A stretch of DNA of 64,000 nt, taken from Myxococcales bacterium. Its GTDB lineage: Bacteria > Myxococcota_A > Polyangia > Haliangiales > Haliangiaceae. Location of the stretch: NCBI GenBank assembly GCA_016794525.1, contig JAEUJY010000143.1:62001-126000 (forward strand), read 5' to 3'. Under the pieces are notes generated by a model. The model did no database searches. It was given only the letters and a program-made list of their open reading frames with translations, and was not told where the DNA came from. Position 1 is the first letter of the stretch; every line of letters starts with the position of its first letter. Positions 1 to 8,417 of this stretch are shown in pieces. The position numbers and the translations under genes are program-made.

Positions 1-3000
1 AGCGGGGGCACGACCTTGGCGATCGTGTCCTTGCCGATGACGGAGACGAGGTGCGCGGCCTCCTTCGCGGGGATGTCGCCGAGGGCCGTCAGGGTCTGCG
101 TCGGGAGGGACTCGAGCAGGCCCTTGGCCTGCGGGCCGAGGCTGTCCTCGGCCCAGCGCACGACGTCGGGGCCGTGCTCGTCGACGAACTTCGTGCGGTC
201 GGGGTACGTGTAGGTCGTCTCGGGATCGGCGGGGGGGCCGGCGTCGTCCGGCTTGTGCGTCGAGCGCGTCACGTCCGGCGGTGCCTCGCCCGGCGTCCGC
301 GATCGCCACTTGGCTGGAATGGCGGTGGGCTCGACCACGTCGCCGAGGGCCGGGTGGCGGATCGACCACATCGTCTGGGTCTCGATGTGATCGCCGCCGG
401 CGCTGATGATGACCTGCGCCTTGTAGACCGGGATGTCGGGGTTGCCCTCGAAGTCACCGACCAGGTCGGGGCGCTTGAGCTCGAACTCGATGCGCGGCAG
501 CCCCTCGTCACCCGGGCCCGGGTTGCGGATGCGGCCGGTCTTCTTGTCGAACACGTAGGGCGTGACCACGACGTGCCGCGGGACGCCGTTGTGCGCGCAG
601 TACCCGAAGTCCGCCGCCGACGGCAGCACCAGGCCGCGGTTGATCGCGCCCGAGGCGTCGGTCGAGCCCTTGAGCAGCTCCTTCAGCTTGAGGCCCTTGC
701 CGCGGAGCTGGCGGCTGGGCGTCATGTGGTGGCTGTGGGCCAGGCCGACCACGTCGGGAAGCTTGCCCCAGTCGACCTCGCCGGCGGCGCCCTTGACGAT
801 GACGTACTCGTTGCCGCGGCGGCCAAGCCCCCATTCCACGCCGGGCGCGTCGAAGTCGTCGCCGATATGGACGCCGATGGCCGCGAAGCCCTCGGGATCG
901 CCCGCCGCGATCTTGCGCATCACGTCGAGCCCGACGGTGTGATCGGCGACGGGCGCGCCGACGACGATGTGGCGCTCGCTGGCGATGGCCGCCGCGTCGA
1001 AGCGTGGGGTCAGCGAGTCGGTCGAGATCGCCGGGCGGCGCTTGGGCGCCGAGGGGTCGGCGACCTGCCGGTGACGCCAGACCGCGTCGAGGATCTCCTC
1101 GCGCGGCGTTCCTGGCGGCGCGGTGACCTCGAAGCCGTCGCCGGTCGAGGTCACGGCGAGCTTGTCACCAGGCTGCACGACGACCTTGGTCGCGTCGACG
1201 CCGAGCACCTCGGCCACCTCACGCCCGCGTGTCGCGAGGTCGGTGACGTATGCCTTCTGCAGACGCTCGATCTCGAGGAAGCCGAGCTCGTCGAGGTTCT
1301 CGGGGACGACGATCTGGCCGTGGGTCGGATCGTAGTAGGGCTTCTTGAGGTCGGGCTCGTGCCGCAGCACGTTCATCGCCGCCAGCTCTTCGAGCTTGCT
1401 CGTCATGATGTGCGAGCTGATCTTGGTGAACGCGAGGTTGGGCGCGACCATGATGGCGCCTTGCTTCACCATCGTGTCGAAGAGGCGCGTGCCCTCCTCG
1501 CGCGTGCGCGTGATCATCGCCTCGAGGTCGCGCTTCCGCTGCGGCATGTCGGGGTGCGACTGGTTGTTCGGATCGTCGATCCACGCCTGGAGCTGGGCGA
1601 TCTCGGCGATGTCCTTGTCGCGGATGTGCTCGAGTTGACGGAGCCCGTCCACCGTAACCAGCGCTGCGGCGCCGGCGATCTGGACATCGTCGATGATCAT
1701 CATCGTGCGCGATGCGCTCTTCAGGAACGGCTTGGCGCGACCGAGGAACGGCAGCAGGTCCATCGCGATCTGGCCGATCGCGGCCGCGGTGTCCCAGGTC
1801 GTGACGGTCCCCTTCTGCCGCATCGTCTCGAGGTTGTCGAGCGTATCGACGGCGTTGTAGGCGGCGAGCGCCAGCATCACCGCCGGGGCCGACACCGGGA
1901 AGAACACCATCACCACCGTGCCGGCGATGTTCACGGCGATCTGCACGGTCGGGTCCCAGACCACCGACTTCACGTCCTTCCAGACGCCGCCAGTGTCGAG
2001 TTCGTAGCCGATCGTCTCGCCGGTCGGCTTCTGGTCGGTCCCGAGCGTCTCGGCGTGCAGCGAGATCGTGCCGGCCGGATACGATTTGCAGAGGTTGACG
2101 AACGCGCTCTCGAGCGCTGCCTCGAACTTGCCGTCCAGCGAGACGCCCTTGAAGTGGTAGTCCTGTGGCTCGTACAGCTTCGTGTGGTCGTGGAGCGTGA
2201 CGGTGACGAGCGGGCCGACCTGGGTCGCGGTCGCGGTGAGCCGGAGTGCGGCGTCCGGGATCCCGGCCTGGCGGCTGACGTACGTCGCCCGGCACTCGAA
2301 CATCTCCGCGCCGCCCTTGATCTCGTCGCGGATCCGCTTCTCGGTACCGTTCAGCGTCGACAGGTAGTGTCGGGCGTAGTCGGCGATGTCGCGGTAGCTG
2401 CCGCTCTTGCTCTCGCCGTACTGCTTGATCAGTCGCCGGATCCGTTCCTGCTCGGTGTCCAGCCACGCCAGCCGCTGATCGGGCGTCTGGCGTTTCCAGT
2501 CCGCTGGGAGCTCGCCGCGGAACACCTGGCCGTTGTGGTACTCGCCGCGGCCGACCACCGGCGCGTCGTCGAGCAACCCGGTCTCGAAGTCGTGGACGAT
2601 CTCGGTCATGTTGCGATCGCCCATCGCGCCGAACGTCTCGTCGTTGAGCTCGCGCGACCGCGTCGCCTCGGTCTTCACCTCGACCGGCATCCAGAAGTGC
2701 GCCGGCCGGTAGAAGTTGTGATTGACGAACGCGTGGACGGCGTAGAAGCCGGGAGTGAGCTTGAGCCGGTAGTCGCCCTCGTTGCCCTCGGTGCCGGCCT
2801 TCACAACCGGGCCGTCATGCAGCGTGGCCCCCGGGGGGATCGCCGGCTCGGCCTCGAGCGACGCGCCGGGCGGCGTGCTCGGCGCCTCGGGCAGGTGCTG
2901 CGTGGCCCACTGGATCGACACCCGCGGTAGGTTGAGCACCGTCCCGGTCATGCCGCTCGTCCGCTCGAACGAGAAGGCTGCGGTCTCCTCGGCGATGATG

Positions 3001-4670
3001 CCGCCGGATCGGTTCACGATGTGTCCGCGCACCGGCGCGTCGAGCTGCGGCGCCTGGACGCGGGCGCCGGGCGCGGGCGTGATGCCGACCTGGGACATCG
3101 CCTGCTCGAACTCCAGTTCTTCGATCAGGCGCTCGAGGCCGAAGCCGTCGAGCGGCTCAGCGCCGCTAACCATCGCCGAGCCGCGCAAGTGATCGATGAT
3201 GCGCTTGCGCAGATCCGGGTTGGTCTCGGCGAGGGCGTTGACCCGACGCAGCACCGTGAACAGGTACGGCGAAGCAGTGGTCGGCGGTGGCTGGTTCGCG
3301 GTCGGCGGGGACGTATCGGCCCCGACCTCGGTGAGGAAGTCAGCGAGGGCCAGCAGATCGTCCGGGCTGGCATCGCCATCGACCGCGACGTGGCCCAGCA
3401 CGTTCGTGCCCCCCTCACCACCGCCGCCGCCGAACCCGACCTCGAGGTACGACGCCCACGTCTTCTCGCCGAACAGGTTCTCCAGGTCGGCGCGGTGAAC
3501 AGTGACGATGATGCCCTCGTTCGGCTCGGCGCTGAGGGTGAACGCGTGCTTCGGGAGCCGCTTGCGGGCCTCGGCGGAGATGCGCAGCCCGGTGGTGCCC
3601 TCGAGTGCGGCGAGCATGCGGTCGCGCAGCGCCGGCTCCGGCTGGAAGGCGTGCTTGCGGCGTCGGCTCCCGGCCTTGATCAGGTCGTACTGGAAGACCC
3701 CGAGCATCCCGTCGCCCCACGGCATCCAGTGGATGTCGGTCCCTGGCGGTGGCCCGATGATCGTGAAGGCGCTGGACTCCAGGTGCCAGGTGAACGGATC
3801 GGGATGCTTTGCGTACGGACCGCCGAAGGTCAGTTCTGACGACGCGATGCGGATCTGGTCGTCGCTGATCCACGGGAGCACGCCGGCGGCGCGTAGTTCG
3901 GTGAGCTGGAGCTTGATGCGCTTGGGCGCATGAACGGCGACGTCATGCGGGCCGATGGGCTCCAGGCCAGGGGCGTCGGCCATCCACGCCTTGGTGACGA
4001 CGAGCGCGCCCCCCTGGACCTGGTATGGCACGCCGTCGCCGAGGCTCACGGCGCCGTTCGAGGGCGGCGGGTCCGCGTCGGGCTTCGCGTCGCGATCGGC
4101 GGCTGGTCGCGACAGGTCGATGGCCCGCGTCGGCTGCCCGACCGCGCCGCCATCCGCGGCAGTCGTCGCGAGCGCGGCTGCTTCGGACTCTGCGGCGCCA
4201 CGCCCGACGTCGGCGGAAGCCGGAAGGCGGGCCTGAGCCTGGTGGATCATCTCGTGCGCGATGGTGGCGCGACCATCGCGCGAGCCGGCGTCGACGTCGG
4301 GGTGGATGGCAACCTGGTCGTTCTGGGCGACGCCGTGCGCACCTCGTGCTTCGGTCGCTCCGCGGCCAGCTTCGCCGACGTCCACGCGCGGCGTGACGCC
4401 GAGTTGACCTCCGATCTGCGCTGCGAACGACTCGACGCCTGTCGGTGCCGCCGACGCCTTCCCCGTGGCGCTGTCTTCTCGCGCCTCGCGCTCGGACGGC
4501 GTCAGCGGCAACGGCTGCCGCAAGAACCCGGCGACGACCGCGTCACACTCCGCCTGGTACGCCAGCGGATCGATCGAAGCGGTGCCCGCGTGCGCTCCCC
4601 GCGACGGTCCACGGTCGGATGCCGAAGACGCAGGGCCCGACGCTTCTTCTTTGGGGCGCTCGAAGGTCAT
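1..4670 (-). CDS. Giant DUF4157 (eCIS-core) protein with putative JAMM-like site, C-terminus cut by window edge
   Basis: Candidate effector or toxin. The 1556 visible residues begin MTFERPKEEA and run off the left edge. Residues 1 to about 190 are a DUF4157 domain, shown by HEMIHQ at 139-144 after an IHPD segment. A hydrophobic stretch at about 908-936 may be a membrane-inserting pre-toxin segment. Near the visible end, H1312-S-H1314 and S1351-A-A-D1354 (contexts LAHSHH and PSAADF) resemble the HxH and SxxD halves of a JAB/JAMM or DUF4329-like metal site, although 36 residues separate them, more than usual. DUF4157 is known as a domain of cargo linked to extracellular contractile injection systems; no structural gene of such a system is visible here. 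The frame was chosen by these motifs and by codon bias; a long open frame on the plus strand over the same DNA is antisense. The toxin role is inference. Confidence 0.85.
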   Translation of the reverse strand, partial: MTFERPKEEASGPASSASDRGPSRGAHAGTASIDPLAYQAECDAVVAGFLRQPLPLTPSEREAREDSATGKASAAPTGVESFAAQIGGQLGVTPRVDVGEAGRGATEARGAHGVAQNDQVAIHPDVDAGSRDGRATIAHEMIHQAQARLPASADVGRGAAESEAAALATTAADGGAVGQPTRAIDLSRPAADRDAKPDADPPPSNGAVSLGDGVPYQVQGGALVVTKAWMADAPGLEPIGPHDVAVHAPKRIKLQLTELRAAGVLPWISDDQIRIASSELTFGGPYAKHPDPFTWHLESSAFTIIGPPPGTDIHWMPWGDGMLGVFQYDLIKAGSRRRKHAFQPEPALRDRMLAALEGTTGLRISAEARKRLPKHAFTLSAEPNEGIIVTVHRADLENLFGEKTWASYLEVGFGGGGGEGGTNVLGHVAVDGDASPDDLLALADFLTEVGADTSPPTANQPPPTTASPYLFTVLRRVNALAETNPDLRKRIIDHLRGSAMVSGAEPLDGFGLERLIEELEFEQAMSQVGITPAPGARVQAPQLDAPVRGHIVNRSGGIIAEETAAFSFERTSGMTGTVLNLPRVSIQWATQHLPEAPSTPPGASLEAEPAIPPGATLHDGPVVKAGTEGNEGDYRLKLTPGFYAVHAFVNHNFYRPAHFWMPVEVKTEATRSRELNDETFGAMGDRNMTEIVHDFETGLLDDAPVVGRGEYHNGQVFRGELPADWKRQTPDQRLAWLDTEQERIRRLIKQYGESKSGSYRDIADYARHYLSTLNGTEKRIRDEIKGGAEMFECRATYVSRQAGIPDAALRLTATATQVGPLVTVTLHDHTKLYEPQDYHFKGVSLDGKFEAALESAFVNLCKSYPAGTISLHAETLGTDQKPTGETIGYELDTGGVWKDVKSVVWDPTVQIAVNIAGTVVMVFFPVSAPAVMLALAAYNAVDTLDNLETMRQKGTVTTWDTAAAIGQIAMDLLPFLGRAKPFLKSASRTMMIIDDVQIAGAAALVTVDGLRQLEHIRDKDIAEIAQLQAWIDDPNNQSHPDMPQRKRDLEAMITRTREEGTRLFDTMVKQGAIMVAPNLAFTKISSHIMTSKLEELAAMNVLRHEPDLKKPYYDPTHGQIVVPENLDELGFLEIERLQKAYVTDLATRGREVAEVLGVDATKVVVQPGDKLAVTSTGDGFEVTAPPGTPREEILDAVWRHRQVADPSAPKRRPAISTDSLTPRFDAAAIASERHIVVGAPVADHTVGLDVMRKIAAGDPEGFAAIGVHIGDDFDAPGVEWGLGRRGNEYVIVKGAAGEVDWGKLPDVVGLAHSHHMTPSRQLRGKGLKLKELLKGSTDASGAINRGLVLPSAADFGYCAHNGVPRHVVVTPYVFDKKTGRIRNPGPGDEGLPRIEFELKRPDLVGDFEGNPDIPVYKAQVIISAGGDHIETQTMWSIRHPALGDVVEPTAIPAKWRSRTPGEAPPDVTRSTHKPDDAGPPADPETTYTYPDRTKFVDEHGPDVVRWAEDSLGPQAKGLLESLPTQTLTALGDIPAKEAAHLVSVIGKDTIAKVVPP

Positions 4671-4813
4671 GGTGGCTTGGCGGAGCTATCGACCGCGGCT
4701 GCGGCCGGTTGCCGATTGTACGCATCGCGCCCCCGAGACACGTCTCGGCGTTGCGCGCATCACCTGCGAACTGTCACGGCGCCTACGCTGGTAACTTCAC
4801 GCCGCCGAGAACC

Positions 4814-4830
4814 TCACCCCAGTGGGGTGA
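4814..4830. terminator. Perfect 7-bp hairpin downstream of the FG-GAP gene
   Basis: The arms tcacccc and ggggtga flank a 3-base loop. The hairpin lies 11 bases past the stop of the minus-strand FG-GAP gene and about 145 bases upstream of the DUF4157 gene on the same strand. No T-run follows, so it is either a weak terminator or an operator-like dyad for the DUF4157 gene. Confidence 0.3.
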
Positions 4831-4841
4831 TTGCGTGCGGA

Positions 4842-6794
4842 TCACTCGAGCTCGTAGGCGGCGCCGCTGTCGACGCCTGGCGAGCCAGCCGGGGCGTCCC
4901 CCTGATCGGGCGGATCGAGCCCCATCGCGGGGTTGTCCTCGAGTGGCGCGCCGACGACGGCGAGATCGCGCGACAGCGCGATGGCGTTGCCGAAGTCATC
5001 GCCGGCCCCGGTGTTCGACGCCTTCAGGTAAGCGCGCTGGGTCCACGCCGCGCCATCTCGGACGAATACGAGCGCCGCGCCGGCGTCGGTGGCGCCGTCG
5101 TTGCTCGCGTCACCATCGGCCCCGACGCTCGCCGAATCTTCTCCGGGCGAGGTCACTACCACGACGTCACCGGCGATCTGCACGTCGAAGAACCGGTCGT
5201 CGCGACCAGGGGCGCGTGACTTCAGGATCGCCGTCTGCGACCACGCCGCGCCGGCCCGCTCGAACACGTACGCAGCACCGGCGCCTGGCGTCGAGTTGTC
5301 GCTTGGGTCGTTGGCGCTCGCGGAACTCTCCTTCCACGCGGTGACCGCCAAGGCGTCTCCGTCGAGCGAGACCCGGGTGCCAAAGTTGTCTCCTGCGTCG
5401 CTGTTCGACGCTTTGATGAACGCTTCGAGGTTCCAGCGGGTGCCGGCCTTTCGGTAGACGTACGCCGCGCCGCTCCCCGGAGCGGTCGCGTCTGCGTCAG
5501 GGCCGCCGACACCGCGCCCCGAACTCCCCTCGTAGGGGCTGCCGACGACCAGCGTGTCGCCGGATAGATCGAGAGAGAGGCCGAAGCCATCCTGTGGAGC
5601 CACTGGGGTAGGTTGGATCCCATCGACGAGCTGGATCGTGTCCGTGACCGAGTACACGTAGACTTGGTTCATCGCCGAACCGACGGCCATCGTCGTACCA
5701 TCCAGCGCGACGGCCATCCCGACGCGACCCATCTCGACGCTCGATGGCTTCTCGAATGCCTGCTCTCGCCACCCGTTGGTTGCGCTGTAGCGAAACACGT
5801 ACACGGCGCCGCTGTCGCCAGCTGTCGTGTCATCGCCAGGTGCGCCTACGACCAAGACATCGCCCTGCAAGGCCAGCACGTAGCCAAACAGCGATGACGT
5901 CGGGTCTGGTCCTGTGGTGGTCGGTTGGACTGACTGCTCGAGGCTCCACGTAGTCCCGTCGGTTCGGTAGACGTCGATCCGGTGTCCTGCGGTTGTCCCG
6001 TCACCGGGCGCGCTGATCGCGAGGCGGGTCCCATCGAACGCGATCGCGGTGCCGAACTGCGCATGGGGCAGCGCTGACGTCAGCTTGAGATAGTGCCTCT
6101 GCCGTGGTGGTGACGCGCCGCGGTTCACGGTGAGCGCGTACTGCCCGACGAGGTCGCCAGCCTGGATCTCCAGGACGATGTCGTTGTCACCCGGCGCGAG
6201 CACGACCCGCGGGCTTCGTGCCCCACTCGTCTGCGGGGCCCCGTCCAGGGTGATCGCGGTTGCTGCAGGCGCATTGATGGTGAAGGTCGTTCCTTGCCGG
6301 AGGATCGACGTCGAGATCGACTGCCGCGTCGCGCCAGGCGCAAAGGTCCATTCGGGCGACGCCGAGGCAGTGACCGTCACGTCGATCGGCGGGGCGCAGA
6401 CGACAGCGATCTCGGTCGCTGGGTCGGTCACGACGCCGCTCGCCGGTGAGAACGTGCAGTCCTGTCGAGAACCTGCCGTCGTTTCGACCGAGAAGGCAGT
6501 GCCGCTCAACACTGGCGTGGGGAACGAGAACGCGCCGTTGGCGGCCGGTCGCACCGTGGTCACCGTATCGCCGCTGGTGAGCCGCAGTTCGACGCTGCTC
6601 GGCAGCCAGAGTCCATCGACCGTGCCGCTCACCGTCACCTCCGCGACTTCGGCCGGCGCCGTGAACTGACACGCGCTCGTTAGCGCCGCGACCACGAACG
6701 CTGTGGTTGTGAGGGTGGCGGTGATGCTGCCATCCCCCTTCGTGGAAGAGTGCGCTGCGCCTCGTCGCGGGGCTCGGTCCTTCGTCACGCCCAT
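4842..6794 (-). CDS. FG-GAP repeat lipoprotein, probable seven-bladed beta-propeller
   Basis: A 650-residue cell-surface protein. The N-terminus (hydrophobic run ending LTSAC) suggests a lipoprotein signal, although the stretch before it is about 24 residues long and polar, so the true start may be a later codon. A cadherin-like beta-sandwich region at about 150-230 precedes seven FG-GAP repeats with motifs such as LAISAPGDG, LVVGAPGDD and LAVVGAPLED; each also has a GAAYVF-type strand. Seven repeats are the number needed to close an integrin-type propeller. The acidic loops suggest calcium binding. Such proteins are common and poorly characterised in Myxococcota; adhesion is inference. It stands alone, 64 bases from the next minus-strand lipoprotein gene upstream. 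Confidence 0.85.
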   Translation of the reverse strand: MGVTKDRAPRRGAAHSSTKGDGSITATLTTTAFVVAALTSACQFTAPAEVAEVTVSGTVDGLWLPSSVELRLTSGDTVTTVRPAANGAFSFPTPVLSGTAFSVETTAGSRQDCTFSPASGVVTDPATEIAVVCAPPIDVTVTASASPEWTFAPGATRQSISTSILRQGTTFTINAPAATAITLDGAPQTSGARSPRVVLAPGDNDIVLEIQAGDLVGQYALTVNRGASPPRQRHYLKLTSALPHAQFGTAIAFDGTRLAISAPGDGTTAGHRIDVYRTDGTTWSLEQSVQPTTTGPDPTSSLFGYVLALQGDVLVVGAPGDDTTAGDSGAVYVFRYSATNGWREQAFEKPSSVEMGRVGMAVALDGTTMAVGSAMNQVYVYSVTDTIQLVDGIQPTPVAPQDGFGLSLDLSGDTLVVGSPYEGSSGRGVGGPDADATAPGSGAAYVYRKAGTRWNLEAFIKASNSDAGDNFGTRVSLDGDALAVTAWKESSASANDPSDNSTPGAGAAYVFERAGAAWSQTAILKSRAPGRDDRFFDVQIAGDVVVVTSPGEDSASVGADGDASNDGATDAGAALVFVRDGAAWTQRAYLKASNTGAGDDFGNAIALSRDLAVVGAPLEDNPAMGLDPPDQGDAPAGSPGVDSGAAYELE

Positions 6795-6858
6795 GACCGC
6801 AACGTGCCACGAACGCGCCTGCAGTCGCCAGTACCGGGCGAACCCGTCAAGTCAGCGC

Positions 6859-8346
6859 TCAGCGCGTCGGCGTGGTGCGGTTCGTCTCGAAGCGAGGCGA
6901 CACGGCGGTCGGCGTGAGCGTCGGGGTGACGCCGGTCGGCGTGTACGTCTGGAAGCGGCCCGCGGCACCGCCACCGCCGCCGGGGCCGCCGGACGCGCTG
7001 CCGGCGGCGCCGACCGCGGGCGCGGTCGTGCCGAACGAGCCCGCGCCGCCGCCGCCCGAGCCGGCACCGGCGGTGGGGCCGCCGATCGCGCCGGCCGTGA
7101 CCGAGCGGCTGCCGTCGGCGCCATCGATGCCGTTGGCCGCCGCCGTGGTCATGCCCGAGCCGCCGCCGCCGCCGTTCGCGAAGAAGTTGCCGGTCAGGTT
7201 GACGCCGAGCCCCTGGATGACGACGTAGCCGCCGCCGCCGCCACCCGTGCCGGCGAACGCGCTGCCGACGGTGATGCCGCTGCGACCGCCGGGGCCGCCA
7301 CCGCCGCCGGCGTCGATCGTGCCGCTCACCGCGACGGTGCCGCGGCACGAGATCAGCGTGACGGCCCCGCCGCCGCCACCGCCCGACGGCGCGCCCATGA
7401 TGACGCTGTTGCTCGGGACGCGCATGCCGCCCGTCAGCGCAGCGAGCAGGACCGGATCGTACGCGGCGCCGCCCGCGCGGCCGCCGCCGGCCGCGGTCTG
7501 GCTGCCCGCGTTGCCGCCGGCGGTGAAGCCGCCACCGCCACCGCTGCCCGAGGTGCTGATCGAGCCGCCGCTTGCGACGAGCTGCGAGCCGCCGCCGGGG
7601 CCGTTGGCGGCCAGGTTCGCCGAGGCGTCGAGGGTGCCGGTCACGCGTAGCGCGTTGTCGCTGACCAGCGCCAGCGCGCGCGGACCGGTCACGGCTACGT
7701 TGCCGGGCCCGATCGTGATGGTCCGCGCGCGGATCACGCAGATGGCCGGGCCGGTCGCCTGGGTGACGATGCCACCGGTGCACAGCACGTCGAGGTTGGT
7801 GTCGATAGTCGTCGCGCTGACGGTGAAGTCCATGACCGTGGCGGGCGCGTCGCAGATGTCTGGCAGGTAGCGCGGCTCGAGGTACGCGCAGTGCGCGGTC
7901 GGCGTGGGAGTGCACGATAGCGCGCACGCCTCGGCGCCAGCCGGAAGACCGTCAGCGCCACACGTGCCGACGGAGTTGCCGATGCAGGCCGTGTTGTTCG
8001 GGATGCACATGTTGCAGCGCCCCGCGGTGGCGTTGCAGCCCGGCGCACCACAGTCGGTCATCGTGACGCCGGTGCCGGTGGCGTTGCACACCACCGCGGA
8101 GCTGCCGGAGCAGCTCTGGAACTGGTTGGCGGTACAGCTGAACGCATCGATCGACGTGGCGTCGATCGGCGGCGGCGCGTCGATGACCGACGCGTCGATC
8201 TCCGACGCGTCGATCGGCGGCGGCGCGTCGATCTCCACGACCGCGGTGTCGACGGTGGCGTCGATGGCCGCGTCGGGGTCGGTCTTGTCGACGGAGCCGC
8301 ACGCACCCGCGGCCACGAGGATGCCCATCCAGATCAGAGAACGCAT
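6859..8346 (-). CDS. Gly-rich lipoprotein with Asp/Ala linker
   Basis: A 495-residue envelope protein of unknown function. The start MRSLIWMGILVAAGACGS gives a clear lipobox (AAGAC). It is followed by an Asp/Ile/Ala/Pro linker with the repeated words IDAPPPIDA and IDAS, then a Cys-rich part (about residues 55-140, paired Cys such as CNMCIPN), then a long Gly-rich beta-solenoid-like half with GGGGGG runs. The layout (lipobox, low-complexity tether, Cys-rich module, Gly-rich repeats) is typical of myxobacterial surface proteins. A much longer frame continues upstream in the same phase but overlaps the aconitase-family gene antiparallel in codon usage, so the lipoprotein start was chosen. Confidence 0.85.
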   Translation of the reverse strand: MRSLIWMGILVAAGACGSVDKTDPDAAIDATVDTAVVEIDAPPPIDASEIDASVIDAPPPIDATSIDAFSCTANQFQSCSGSSAVVCNATGTGVTMTDCGAPGCNATAGRCNMCIPNNTACIGNSVGTCGADGLPAGAEACALSCTPTPTAHCAYLEPRYLPDICDAPATVMDFTVSATTIDTNLDVLCTGGIVTQATGPAICVIRARTITIGPGNVAVTGPRALALVSDNALRVTGTLDASANLAANGPGGGSQLVASGGSISTSGSGGGGGFTAGGNAGSQTAAGGGRAGGAAYDPVLLAALTGGMRVPSNSVIMGAPSGGGGGGAVTLISCRGTVAVSGTIDAGGGGGPGGRSGITVGSAFAGTGGGGGGYVVIQGLGVNLTGNFFANGGGGGSGMTTAAANGIDGADGSRSVTAGAIGGPTAGAGSGGGGAGSFGTTAPAVGAAGSASGGPGGGGGAAGRFQTYTPTGVTPTLTPTAVSPRFETNRTTPTR

Positions 8347-8417
8347 GAGGGCGAGCTTGCCACAGCCTCGGTGGGCGGTGGCCACGAACCGCGGCCGGGC
8401 GTGGCCGGCGCCACGCG

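Noticed and set aside
51-2930. A 959-residue open frame on the plus strand
   Set aside because: It is antisense to the DUF4157 gene, Arg/Asp/Val-biased without motifs, and only open because the true frame is GC-rich at its third positions.
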